Source: Phascolarctobacterium_A sp034086985
Lineage (GTDB): Bacteria; Bacillota; Negativicutes; Acidaminococcales; Acidaminococcaceae
Direction: 5' to 3'
DNA length: 63,381 nt
Assembly: GCA_034086985.1 (NCBI GenBank)
Contig: JAXDZG010000018.1
Location: 1 to 63,381, forward strand
The notes under the pieces are model-generated. The model was not told the DNA's origin and made no database searches. It was given only the letters and a program-made list of their open reading frames with translations. The translations under genes and the position numbers were made by a program. This document shows, piece by piece, positions 6,579 through 14,451 of this stretch. Each line of letters starts with the position of its first letter. The first letter of the stretch is position 1.

Positions 6579-7223
6579 ATGTGTAATTATGCTGTCAACT
6601 CGATCACGTTTAGTTCACGTAACAGCAAGCTGTTGAAAGAACTGCACAAAAAGGTATTGGCTTGTTATGATGCTATGTCTGATGGGAAAAATTTGGTCAT
6701 GGATCTTTTAAAGGCCCATGGCTACATTGTACCATTCAGAGTAAACAGGACTGACCATGTCAGCGCATGTGATGAATTTATCACTAAAAAGAGTCAAGTA
6801 TATTTCTTCCAATGTGAAACCACCACGGCTTGGGAAGATAACATGGCTCCCATCATCATCCTTCTTTCAGAGAAATACCATGATGAAATCCATATTTCCT
6901 TCTGCAGTGAAGAACCAGGGAATGATATCTATCTGGTGAAGGACGAGACTGGAGTGTTCTATCCAGACCGATTTAAGGTTGATTGGTGTCTTGATGATAA
7001 CTACGAAACGGAATACTTCACAACCTTCCTCGATATGTACCACTATCTAAAGGAATACTTTCCTAAAGCAGCTTTTTGCTACCATGATTCTATAGAGGAT
7101 ATTAAAGCGGCGATCGACCAGATGTATGGCGATACTGATGATGAGTATTTTGTGAACATCAACGTATTCCGTGACTACTATAATGCTGAGGCTGAATATA
7201 TCGTATCTAGGGAGGCCGCATAA
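6579..7223 (+). CDS. Hypothetical protein, possibly YubB/Api92 ferredoxin-like family
   Basis: A 214-residue acidic protein. The opening MCNYAVNSITFSS and the late block DDNYETEYFTTFLDMYHYLKEYF recall plasmid and phage proteins of the DUF1281/Api92-like group, which begin with a short beta strand and carry a similar aromatic-acidic segment. This likeness is by eye and weak. There is no signal peptide or membrane helix. Its RBS AGGAGG is ideal, and it ends exactly where the nuclease gene begins (7223/7224). It is the first gene of the recombination operon behind the structured leader, and its role there is unknown. Confidence 0.55.
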   Translation: MCNYAVNSITFSSRNSKLLKELHKKVLACYDAMSDGKNLVMDLLKAHGYIVPFRVNRTDHVSACDEFITKKSQVYFFQCETTTAWEDNMAPIIILLSEKYHDEIHISFCSEEPGNDIYLVKDETGVFYPDRFKVDWCLDDNYETEYFTTFLDMYHYLKEYFPKAAFCYHDSIEDIKAAIDQMYGDTDDEYFVNINVFRDYYNAEAEYIVSREAA

Positions 7224-8129
7224 ATGGGTGCTGTTAATTTTGTATGTCCCAATCATGATGTTGTCCCTATTTCCCAATGCCTGTCCTTGTGTCCGCATCA
7301 TATCCGTTGTATGGGAAAGCCGACCTTAGAAGCCGTTGCTAATTCCGTAAAGGATAGGAAGTTAGGGAGAAAGTATTCGGTAACAGAGCTGATTTCTGGA
7401 ACAAGAGAGATTTTTCTCAAAAAGACGAGCGATTATTCCGTTAATCCTCAGAGCCAAATTTTTGCTATGCATGGTACCGCTGTTCATTCAATCTGTGAAC
7501 AGCATTCCCCTTCTTTTGCTATTACTGAGCTTCGCCTGAGTAACGAAATATTTACTGGACAGATTGATGCCTATGGAGACCTTCTGGGTAATGGGAAACA
7601 TATCCTCCTTGATTATAAGGTCACTTCATCATATAAAGCTGCAATAGCATTAGGCTTCTATAAGGTCGATGAACCTACTGGTGAAGTATATAAAACAGGT
7701 ATTAAGAAAGGACAACCGAAAACTAGAAAGGTTGTAAAAAAAGATGGGGTTAGGCATCTCTTTGAGTGGGCTGTCCAGCTTAATGCGTATCGCATGCTTT
7801 TAGAGGAGCACAACTTTCCTGTTGAGGAAATGTACATCCAGATGTATGTCCGTGACTACTCCTTGCGCATTGCCAGCGAAAGAAATATCAATCAACCAAT
7901 ATATCTCTTGAAGATTAATAGAATCAGTGATACATGGTTGAAAAGGTATTTTTTGGAAAAGAAGGATAGGCTTGATTATGCGTTGAAGAATAATATCCTT
8001 CCTCAATATTGCTCAGGCAGGGAATCATGGGGAGGACGAAAGTGTAGTGAATACTGCAACGTATTTGATGTGTGTAATAAAGCTTATCAGGCTTCTCTTG
8101 CTATGGATGCTAATAGCCATGCAGCATGA
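7224..8129 (+). CDS. Cas4/RecB-like PD-(D/E)XK exonuclease
   Basis: A 301-residue protein. RecB-nuclease signatures in order: GTAVHSI (metal-ligand His), FTGQIDAYGD (Asp), ILLDYKVTSS (Asp-x-Lys, catalytic) and QLNAYRMLL (Gln…Tyr motif). Cysteines near both ends (C9, C19, C23, C29; then PQYC…RKCSEYCNVFDVC) would fit an iron-sulphur or zinc cluster as in Cas4 and AddB nucleases. No cas genes are near. Together with the Rad52-like protein downstream it forms a phage-type recombination pair: the nuclease resects DNA ends and the partner anneals single strands. It directly abuts the preceding gene and is followed by a 62-residue protein. Confidence 0.8.
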   Translation: MGAVNFVCPNHDVVPISQCLSLCPHHIRCMGKPTLEAVANSVKDRKLGRKYSVTELISGTREIFLKKTSDYSVNPQSQIFAMHGTAVHSICEQHSPSFAITELRLSNEIFTGQIDAYGDLLGNGKHILLDYKVTSSYKAAIALGFYKVDEPTGEVYKTGIKKGQPKTRKVVKKDGVRHLFEWAVQLNAYRMLLEEHNFPVEEMYIQMYVRDYSLRIASERNINQPIYLLKINRISDTWLKRYFLEKKDRLDYALKNNILPQYCSGRESWGGRKCSEYCNVFDVCNKAYQASLAMDANSHAA

Positions 8130-8178
8130 TAGAGGGGAAACCAATACTACTAGATTAAGAAATGAGGTAACTATTTGA

Positions 8179-8367
8179 ATGACTAAAAAACAACTTTTGC
8201 AAGCACTGTCTATTGTGGAGGAAGACGCAGAGGTAACTGCAATTTTCCAAGGTAAATATTCGACTAGGTATCCAGCATTAGTAAATGGTATCAACATTGT
8301 GTTTATTAACAGCACTCCTCAGGCAGAACTCCTGCTGAGCGAAGTGGTTCATGAGGAAGCTGCTTAA
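8179..8367 (+). CDS. Hypothetical small protein, 62 residues
   Basis: No family recognised. Acidic ends surround a beta-rich centre (YSTRYPALVNGINIVFINS). The ribosome binding site is only AATGAGGTAAC, spaced well from the ATG at 8179. It lies between the exonuclease and a terminator and could be an accessory factor of the recombination module. It is not clearly a shadow: no longer frame covers it on either strand. Confidence 0.55.
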   Translation: MTKKQLLQALSIVEEDAEVTAIFQGKYSTRYPALVNGINIVFINSTPQAELLLSEVVHEEAA

Positions 8368-8383
8368 AGTATTGAACGACCAT

Positions 8384-8425
8384 AAAGGACTACTCTTATG
8401 ATAGGGTAGTCCTTTTATTTTTTCT
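8384..8425 (+). terminator. Intrinsic terminator
   Basis: AAAGGACTAC…GTAGTCCTTT stem, followed by TTATTTTTT. Confidence 0.85.
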
Positions 8426-8448
8426 GTTTTTGAGAAAGGATGAGGAAC

Positions 8449-9192
8449 ATGGACAATACAATTCCTTTATTGACTCCAAACGATGTGGAGCTGAGGGTTT
8501 CACAAATCCAGCAGACAAGCTACGGTATCTATGTAACTCTACTTTGTTACAAAGATGCTAGATGCGATATGCGTATCTTGGATTCTGTGTATGGGCCCAT
8601 GAATTGGCAGCGTAGCCATGAAATGATTGGTGGGAATTTGTTCTGTACGATATCAATATGGGACAAGGAAAAACAGCAATGGATCAGTAAACAGGATGTT
8701 GGTGTTGAGAGTAATACCGAAGCGACTAAGGGCCAGGCTTCGGATGCCGAGAAACGGGCAGCTTTCAACTGGGGTATAGGCAGAGAACTATATAATGCTC
8801 CCAACATCAGATTCAAGCTGAATGAGAACGAAGTATTTGTAGGGAGCAATGGCAAGCCTAAGACATTTGCCAAGTTCCGTGTCAGCCAAATGACCTACGA
8901 CAAGGACAGTGGTGAATTTATAGAGTTTGTAGTGGTTGACGAAAATAATGTTACTAGATTTGAAATAGATAAAAATAGTAGTTGCCGCCACTCCCGCCAC
9001 CCCGCCACTGCTGCACAAACCTATTCAAATCAAACACTTTCAACTTCTGAAAGGGACAGTGTAATTCGCTGCTGCCTGTGTAATGCACCAATAAAATCGG
9101 AGAAAGTGATAGATTTTGCAATAAAGAGGTTTGGCAAGGCCCTATGTTATGATTGCCAAAAGAAGGCAAACCAAGGTGGTGAGAGAGTATGA
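8449..9192 (+). CDS. Rad52/22-family single-strand annealing protein
   Basis: A 247-residue protein (start at the ATG after AAAGGATGAGG; the ATG at 8440 overlaps that site). The core, about 10-165, carries the Rad52/Sak-like signature: LLCYKDARCDMRILD, VYGPMNWQRSHE, then KGQASDAEKRAAFNWGIGRELY. Proteins of this family anneal complementary single strands in phage and plasmid recombination. Unusual is the tail: after a short linker, residues about 205-240 hold a CxxC…CxxC zinc-ribbon-like pattern (CCLCNAP and CYDCQKK). It pairs functionally with the upstream exonuclease. The stop overlaps the next start (ATGA), suggesting translational coupling. Confidence 0.85.
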   Translation: MDNTIPLLTPNDVELRVSQIQQTSYGIYVTLLCYKDARCDMRILDSVYGPMNWQRSHEMIGGNLFCTISIWDKEKQQWISKQDVGVESNTEATKGQASDAEKRAAFNWGIGRELYNAPNIRFKLNENEVFVGSNGKPKTFAKFRVSQMTYDKDSGEFIEFVVVDENNVTRFEIDKNSSCRHSRHPATAAQTYSNQTLSTSERDSVIRCCLCNAPIKSEKVIDFAIKRFGKALCYDCQKKANQGGERV

Positions 9193-9617
9193 TTGAAATA
9201 AAATCTGTTGGCGATATTAAAGCACTGGAGAAGAAGGCAGTACCGAAGCAGATAATGGATCTCATAACTGATGAGTTGAAGGCAATTCATGCTTGGGCTG
9301 ATGAAGATAAAGAGTACTCCTTTGAAGAGTTTAATACCGATATATTTGATTATGGGTATATAGTCCTTTTGGAAGGCAATGAGAGCCGCGAGGATTATAT
9401 TTACCTTGGGCTTAGTGAGGGTTTAGAGGGTGTTATTCCTGAGGCATCTCACAATTACTACTTCGCTGGGCAAAAGTGGACTAAGCTGATTGTAGTATAC
9501 AATGATTCGTATACAATGTCATTTTGGCTGAAGAACTGTGATATTTTTGATAGCTATGCGGACGACCAAAAAAATAGTGATGCTATGGATATTCCCAGTA
9601 CAGAGAGCATTTTTTAG
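9189..9617 (+). CDS. Hypothetical acidic protein, 142 residues
   Basis: No family recognised. A lysine-bearing N-terminal helix (ALEKKAVPKQIMDLITDELK) is followed by a strongly acidic, aromatic-rich body and an acidic tail. There is no export signal. The start overlaps the stop of the Rad52-like gene by four bases, so it is co-translated with it. A DNA-mimic or single-strand-binding partner role would be guesswork. Confidence 0.6.
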   Translation: MIEIKSVGDIKALEKKAVPKQIMDLITDELKAIHAWADEDKEYSFEEFNTDIFDYGYIVLLEGNESREDYIYLGLSEGLEGVIPEASHNYYFAGQKWTKLIVVYNDSYTMSFWLKNCDIFDSYADDQKNSDAMDIPSTESIF

Positions 9618-9631
9618 TGAGGTAATGGTTA

Positions 9632-10684
9632 ATGAAAACAGATATGACAGTTGAACAACTGGTTTCCAAGGTTAATGATTTGTCTCTGATAAAAAGAGAC
9701 TACTGCGTTGATGCCAATAACTTGGTTGTACATTCTGATTGTATGGGGAGCAAATTATGCATTGGTGATAGTTCCTATATAATGCAGGAGAATGCAAAAA
9801 AACAACTAGCCTCATTGTGTAATATCCCATACTCCTATATCAACCGTATTGAGGGGCGATACCCTGAACTTGTGGACATCAATTACAATACTGCTTTACA
9901 GGATATCAGAAGCACAAGACTCATACGCACCATTGGACAGCATGCTCGCGCCGTTCTCAGTGACAAATATAGGCGGTTTGAAAACGAGGATGTGCTGAAA
10001 ACCCTGCTCCCCATGCTTGAAAACTATAAGGGACTTTCTGTTGTTTCATCCTCATTGACTGATGCAAAAATGTATTTAAAGGTTGTTTCAGCCAAAGAAG
10101 AGGCAGAAGTGAGGGTGGGGGATGTAATCCAGTTTGGAGCTTTAATTACTAATTCTGAGGTAGGTATGGGAGGAATAGCTATTACCCCTTTTTGCCTTAG
10201 GTTGGTATGCACCAATGGAATGACCTTGCCGAAATACAATAAGTCAGTGAGACATATACATCTTGGTAAAAAGTTCAGTACTATTGAAGAGTATGAGGCT
10301 AGTACCGTGGATGAAGATGACTTGTTCAGCCGAGTAAGTATTTCTTTGCTTTCCGCTCTGGACCCTTTGTACTATATGAAGGTCATTGAGAAGATGAAGA
10401 TTGCTGCGGAAATAAGAGTAGTTGATTATCAAGATAGCATCGATAAGGTAGCGAAGCATTTTGGCCTTGATGAAGAAGAGCGTTTGCGTATTATCCACCA
10501 CTATTTGGCTGAACACGATACTACTTTGTATGGTCTTGTAAATGCTGTCACCCGTTCTGCACAGGATTCTTTGACGTATGTAAGAGCAACTGAGTTGGAG
10601 AAGATTGGTAGCGATATTCTTTATGAAGGTGTGAAGGCTGCTAATCGTGGTGATGAATCAGAAGTATTTGGTTTATTGAGCTAG
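9632..10684 (+). CDS. DUF932 domain protein
   Basis: A 350-residue protein of the DUF932 type found on phages, plasmids and integrative elements. Typical features are the N-terminal ASLCNIPYSYINRIEGRYP, the central RTIGQHARAVLSDKYRRFENEDVL, and the GVAI-like core region VIQFGALITNSEVGMGGI followed by RLVCTNGMTLP. A C-terminal helical part follows. Function is not settled for the family; several members sit in recombination modules as here. Fifteen bases follow the preceding gene, with a GAGGTAATGG site before the ATG. A strong terminator closes the operon. Confidence 0.8.
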   Translation: MKTDMTVEQLVSKVNDLSLIKRDYCVDANNLVVHSDCMGSKLCIGDSSYIMQENAKKQLASLCNIPYSYINRIEGRYPELVDINYNTALQDIRSTRLIRTIGQHARAVLSDKYRRFENEDVLKTLLPMLENYKGLSVVSSSLTDAKMYLKVVSAKEEAEVRVGDVIQFGALITNSEVGMGGIAITPFCLRLVCTNGMTLPKYNKSVRHIHLGKKFSTIEEYEASTVDEDDLFSRVSISLLSALDPLYYMKVIEKMKIAAEIRVVDYQDSIDKVAKHFGLDEEERLRIIHHYLAEHDTTLYGLVNAVTRSAQDSLTYVRATELEKIGSDILYEGVKAANRGDESEVFGLLS

Positions 10685-10710
10685 TACTACTAAACAAATA
10701 CAAAGTAATA

Positions 10711-10757
10711 AAAGGCCCACATTGCATCATGTTTTTGATGAATGTGGGCCTTTTTTC
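10711..10757 (+). terminator. Intrinsic terminator of the recombination operon
   Basis: AAAGGCCCACATT pairs with AATGTGGGCCTTT, followed by TTTT. Confidence 0.9.
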
Positions 10758-10773
10758 TTACATGGACGTTTTC

Positions 10774-10788
10774 TGTCACATAGTGACA
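10774..10788. promoter_or_regulatory. Palindromic operator candidate upstream of the XRE gene
   Basis: TGTCACATAGTGACA is a perfect inverted repeat around one central base, typical of XRE-repressor operators. Further inverted GTTCT…AGAAC lies at about 10,811-10,850. Self-regulation by the downstream repressor is inferred. Confidence 0.5.
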
Positions 10789-10907
10789 TTTTATGGCAAT
10801 AGGCGAATAATGTTCTTTATATAGCACATAATGTCAACATATAGAACGTCTACTTGGCCTATTATATGGCATAATATTAGTAAGGACAAAGGAAAGGATG
10901 AACGTCT

Positions 10908-11129
10908 ATGTTCGCCATGGAATATAAAAAAATAGGGCTCAATGTTCTTTTCTACAGGCGAGCTAAAGGCTGGACTCAGCAGCAGCTTTCTACACAGTCA
11001 TCTGTATCGAGGTCAAGGATATCTGATATCGAGCGAGGCAGAGAAGCGATTAAACTGGAGACCCTTATGATGTTGGCCAATGCTTTGGAGATTGATTATA
11101 GGGTACTCTTAGAGAATAAGGAGAAATAG
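10908..11129 (+). CDS. XRE-family helix-turn-helix regulator
   Basis: A 73-residue single-domain repressor. The Cro/CI-type HTH spans about 9-64: LNVLFYRRAKGWTQQQLSTQ, SSVSRSRISDIERG and LETLMMLANALEI, with the Gln-Gln-Leu and Ser-Arg-Ser-Arg-Ile recognition segment. It probably controls this element's own promoters, and the palindrome 120 bp upstream is a natural target. It is closely followed (29 bp) by the 224-residue gene, so both may share a transcript. Confidence 0.85.
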   Translation: MFAMEYKKIGLNVLFYRRAKGWTQQQLSTQSSVSRSRISDIERGREAIKLETLMMLANALEIDYRVLLENKEK

Positions 11130-11157
11130 TATAAAAATTTTTTAGGAGGAATTTATT

Positions 11158-11832
11158 ATGCAAGAGAATCAAGAAAGAGTTATCATTAGCCTGGATCCCG
11201 ATTTTAATCCGACAGGCAACAAGCATCCAAATACTATCAAGAAAGAAATGAAGGCTGATCCTGATTTTTTGGAAATGTCTGAGGATGAACAAAATGCCAT
11301 TTTTGAAAGGGTTGACAATTTAATCAACTCTACTGACGATATTAACCAATATGGTACTTTAAGCGAAATGGTTCAAGAAGCTTCTCGTTGGGGGTACGAA
11401 GATATAAGATATCAAAAGAATCTGATTGTCAACTTTAATAATTTAAATGAAAATCTAAAAACTCCTGAAAATTATTTTAAAAAATATGTCGATGGATCCG
11501 TTCTTAATGCTGGAGAGGTAATAGCTAAATTAACTGTAAGAGATAACGACTATCCTTGTAGTTCTTATTTAGTTATTTGGGAAATGATAATGCCATTCAC
11601 AGGAAGGGTATTTGCTCTTACTGAATTTGACAACGTTGTCGGACACTATAAGAGTTGGAATCAAGATCTATTTGTAATTGGTGGAATCGATGATACTAGG
11701 CAAGAGGCTATTGCTTGGTATAAAGAAGTAACTGGTAAAATTGTTACATATAAAACAGATGAAGAACTAGCTGAAGAAAAGCAGGATTCAGACAAAAAAG
11801 TAAATAGTTTTGCCAGCAAATGGGGCCTTTAA
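11158..11832 (+). CDS. Hypothetical protein, 224 residues
   Basis: No family recognised. It is acidic and soluble, with an N-terminal beta stretch (RVIISLDPDFNPTGN), a charged helical region around 40-75, and a mixed C-terminal half with LVIWEMIMPFTGRVFALTEF and IDDTRQEAIAWYKEV. RBS AGGAGG is strong. It sits behind the XRE regulator and ends in its own terminator, so regulator plus this gene may be an independent cargo unit. A toxin-antitoxin or anti-defence role is possible but not shown by any motif. Confidence 0.6.
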   Translation: MQENQERVIISLDPDFNPTGNKHPNTIKKEMKADPDFLEMSEDEQNAIFERVDNLINSTDDINQYGTLSEMVQEASRWGYEDIRYQKNLIVNFNNLNENLKTPENYFKKYVDGSVLNAGEVIAKLTVRDNDYPCSSYLVIWEMIMPFTGRVFALTEFDNVVGHYKSWNQDLFVIGGIDDTRQEAIAWYKEVTGKIVTYKTDEELAEEKQDSDKKVNSFASKWGL

Positions 11833-11846
11833 TTCGGTATCGAGAG

Positions 11847-11879
11847 AACTCCTGGATTTGAATATCCAGGAGTTTTTTC
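11847..11879 (+). terminator. Intrinsic terminator
   Basis: AACTCCTGGAT pairs with ATCCAGGAGTT, followed by TTTT. Confidence 0.9.
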
Positions 11880-11922
11880 AAAAGTGTGATATACTTATAA
11901 GTAAGCCATTACTCAGAACGAG

Positions 11923-13434
11923 GTGAAAAAGATGCGTTGTAGCAAGTGTGGTAACAACATTCCTGATTGTTGTTCATTTTGTTATATTTGTGGTACAAAA
12001 GTAAAGAAGCAGAGCGCTAATGTAGCGGGTACTGTATATTCCAATGTGAGCAACGCCAGCACGATATCAGGCGAAGTAAAATATGGTGCTACTAGGGGCC
12101 ATGGCTTTGCCGCTGAACGTGCAAATCATCTGTATGACACAGTTACAGGAAAGGATGCACATATCGTTGGAGATGATAATGCCAAAAACGGAGCAGACAG
12201 ATTGGTTGATGGCGTAAGCATACAAAGCAAGTACTGCAGTACTGGTTCAAAATGCATCAAAGAGTGTTTTGATGAAACAGGTAAGTTCCGCTACTTGAAT
12301 GCTGATGGTTCACCCATGCAAATAGAGGTGCCATCTGACAAATACGATGATGCGGTCCGAGCTATGGAGGAGCGGATTCGCAGAGGACAGGTTCCTGGCG
12401 TAACGGATCCAAAGGAAGCAAAGAACATTGTCCGCAAGGGACACTTTACCTATGAACAGGCTAAGAATATTGCAAAATTTGGTACTGTAGAGTCGTTGTC
12501 ATATGATGCCGTTAATGGTGCTATCATCGGGGCAACTACGTTTGGGATTACTACAGTGTTATCTTTTGCTGTGTCAGTATGGAATGGTAAAAACTTCGAT
12601 GATGCATTACATGATGCTGTAAGCAGTGGCCTTCAAGTTGGTGGTGTTGCTTTTGCAACTGCTGTATTGGCTGGACAATTGACCAAAGCAGGTGCCTACG
12701 GATTGGTAGCCAATACATCTGAACAGATTGTGCGCATAATGGGACCCAAGGCTTCTTCAGTTCTAGTAAATGCTTTCAGAAGTGGTACCAATATATATGG
12801 AGCTGCAGCCATGAAGAGCGCCCAGAAGCTTTTGGGTAGCAATATAATCACGGGCGTGGCTTCAGTGGTTGTTCTGTCAACGTTTGATGTAGTTAACATA
12901 TTCAGGGGAAGAATTTCTGGAGCCCAACTATTCAAGAATCTGGTTAATACAAGTGCCTCGGTAGCAGGAGGTACTGCTGGATGGGCTGCCGGAGCTTCAG
13001 CAGGTGCTGCTTTGGGTTCTTTCGTTCCTGGAATAGGTACGGCTATCGGCGGAGTTGTGGGCGGACTTTTTGGTGCCTTTGCTGGTGGTAGTGCGGCTGG
13101 AAAAGTTGCTTCTGCGGTTACCGATGAGTTTATAGAGGATGATGCCAAAGAGATGGTGGGCATTATTGAAGATGAATTCCAACACTTGGCCGTGGATTAC
13201 CTGCTCAATCAATCCGAAGCTGAGGAGGCTGTGGAGTACTTGGCTGGGGAAATTACAGGAGCATCTTTAAAAGATATGTATGCCTCCAGTAATAGACACG
13301 CTTTTGCAAGAAAGCTGATTGTTCCTAATATCGAACGTGTAGCTAAAAGTAGAAGAAGAATCAGCCTTCCTAGCCAAGACAAGATGGTTGAGAGCTTGAA
13401 AAATGTGCTCGAAGAAATTAGTGATAATAACTGA
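11923..13434 (+). CDS. Zinc-ribbon, putative nuclease, membrane-inserting protein (unknown family)
   Basis: A 503-residue protein in three parts. Residues 1-27: a short zinc ribbon (CSKCG…CYICG). Residues about 55-185: a soluble domain with GFAAERANHLYD, then GADRLVDGVSIQSKYC and a basic stretch RRGQVPGVTDPKEAKNIVRKGH. The Asp…Ile-Gln-x-Lys spacing is like the Mrr-type variant of the PD-(D/E)XK nuclease core (my reading; no search). Residues about 195-400: hydrophobic helices, with a Gly/Ala-rich zipper (GWAAGASAGAALG, GGVVGGLFGAFAGG) as in pore-forming or membrane-inserting proteins. The C-terminal ~100 residues are helical and charged. It stands alone after a terminator and looks like accessory cargo, maybe a toxin or defence effector. 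Confidence 0.65.
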   Translation: MKKMRCSKCGNNIPDCCSFCYICGTKVKKQSANVAGTVYSNVSNASTISGEVKYGATRGHGFAAERANHLYDTVTGKDAHIVGDDNAKNGADRLVDGVSIQSKYCSTGSKCIKECFDETGKFRYLNADGSPMQIEVPSDKYDDAVRAMEERIRRGQVPGVTDPKEAKNIVRKGHFTYEQAKNIAKFGTVESLSYDAVNGAIIGATTFGITTVLSFAVSVWNGKNFDDALHDAVSSGLQVGGVAFATAVLAGQLTKAGAYGLVANTSEQIVRIMGPKASSVLVNAFRSGTNIYGAAAMKSAQKLLGSNIITGVASVVVLSTFDVVNIFRGRISGAQLFKNLVNTSASVAGGTAGWAAGASAGAALGSFVPGIGTAIGGVVGGLFGAFAGGSAAGKVASAVTDEFIEDDAKEMVGIIEDEFQHLAVDYLLNQSEAEEAVEYLAGEITGASLKDMYASSNRHAFARKLIVPNIERVAKSRRRISLPSQDKMVESLKNVLEEISDNN

Positions 13435-13491
13435 AAATGTATGCTTATGACGCTTTTGTCAATGATTGCATTTGAGAGTAGGGTGAGTATT

Positions 13492-13665
13492 ATGAAACCA
13501 GATGCGGTAATCCGAAGAAAAACGGAAAGGAAGCATGGTGTTTGCGAAGTATGTCAATCTGAGGGTACGTTGATTAGGCTCAAGGTGGGTAGTTTTGCAG
13601 GCATAAGCAGGTACCGATTTGTTTGCAGCAGATGCGCCATAGCAGAGCGATTAAAGAAGTATTGA
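13492..13665 (+). CDS. Small zinc-finger-like protein, 57 residues
   Basis: Start at the ATG after GGTGAG; the longer frame from 13441 lacks a site. Two CxxC pairs (CEVCQSEG and CSRCAIAE) flank a basic, beta-rich stretch, the pattern of a small treble-clef or zinc-ribbon domain. Many such proteins occur on phages and integrative elements and bind DNA or partner proteins. The function here is unknown. Confidence 0.55.
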   Translation: MKPDAVIRRKTERKHGVCEVCQSEGTLIRLKVGSFAGISRYRFVCSRCAIAERLKKY

Positions 13666-13796
13666 GGGACGCTAGGGTCGCTAGGGACGGCAAATTTGTA
13701 TACTATTATATTGAAAAAAAATTGGCAAAGTGAGGAGCTTTTTATGAACTCAAAAGCTGATGGTATATGCCGATGTATTGAAAGAGAGGTTTGCTT

Positions 13797-14015
13797 ATGC
13801 ATGTTTTCAATGCGAAGCAGGCAAGGTATTGCTGCATTTGCAAGAATTGGTATGATCCGTGTAACTCAGCTATCACTCCAGTAGCACCCAATATAAATTC
13901 ATGGGGTATTACCAGCGATATGTATAACGACCGGAAAATGTGTAAGCTCAATAACCTGCCAAAGTCAGCGGTTGATTCTTGCCCGAGGTTTGAGTGTAAG
14001 CTGATACTAAAATAA
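13797..14015 (+). CDS. Small cysteine-rich protein, 72 residues
   Basis: Start at the ATG seven bases after AGAGAGG. The sequence has RYCCICKNWYDPCNS near the N-terminus and SCPRFECKL at the end, six to seven Cys likely binding metal. I recall similar orphan proteins on gut Firmicutes elements, but no function. A second frame with an even better site (GAGGAG before the ATG at 13744, 46 residues) overlaps it. The two may be alternative products, or the short one a leader peptide. A strong terminator follows. Confidence 0.5.
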   Translation: MHVFNAKQARYCCICKNWYDPCNSAITPVAPNINSWGITSDMYNDRKMCKLNNLPKSAVDSCPRFECKLILK

Positions 14016-14027
14016 TATATGAAGAAA

Positions 14028-14074
14028 AGAATTAGCCATGATGCCTATTTAGGTATCATGGCTAATTCTCTTTT
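14028..14074 (+). terminator. Intrinsic terminator
   Basis: AGAATTAGCCATGAT pairs with ATCATGGCTAATTCT, followed by CTTTT. Confidence 0.9.
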
Positions 14075-14451
14075 AAGCAGATTTGAGTGGGTTAAAAAAG
14101 TGACGTTGCATACCATGCTAAAAAGCTCCGATATTTGTACACTGTAAAAATACACGCTTAAGGGCACCATATGCTGGCTTGGCAAAGCGGAATTTTTGTT
14201 TGAGCAGCAAATGGTGACTGTAAAGGTTTAGGGATGCTAGAGGCAGGCTAAACTGGCTCAAAGGCTATTCTTGTGACAAAATCTACATTTGCAATACATT
14301 GATTAAAATACAATGTATACAAAAAATATAAACAAATACGCATAAATTACAGTTGACGAGCTTTTAACAGTGTGCTATCCTTGTATTACACCCTAATTCT
14401 TGCCATAGTGGCAGGAGGGACGGTATAGGCATAATTAAAGGAGGGAATAAA
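14075..14451 (+). promoter_or_regulatory. 377-bp non-coding region before the primase-helicase; possible origin
   Basis: There is no convincing gene. It contains an 8-bp inverted repeat ATACATTG (14294-14301)/CAATGTAT (14311-14318) in a very AT-rich stretch, and a promoter TTGACG (14353-14358), 17 bp, TATCCT (14376-14381). A small TTGCCA/TGGCA hairpin lies near 14,400 before the RBS AAAGGAGGG. An AT-rich repeat block upstream of a replication gene is a reasonable place for a replication origin, but this is inference. Confidence 0.4.
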
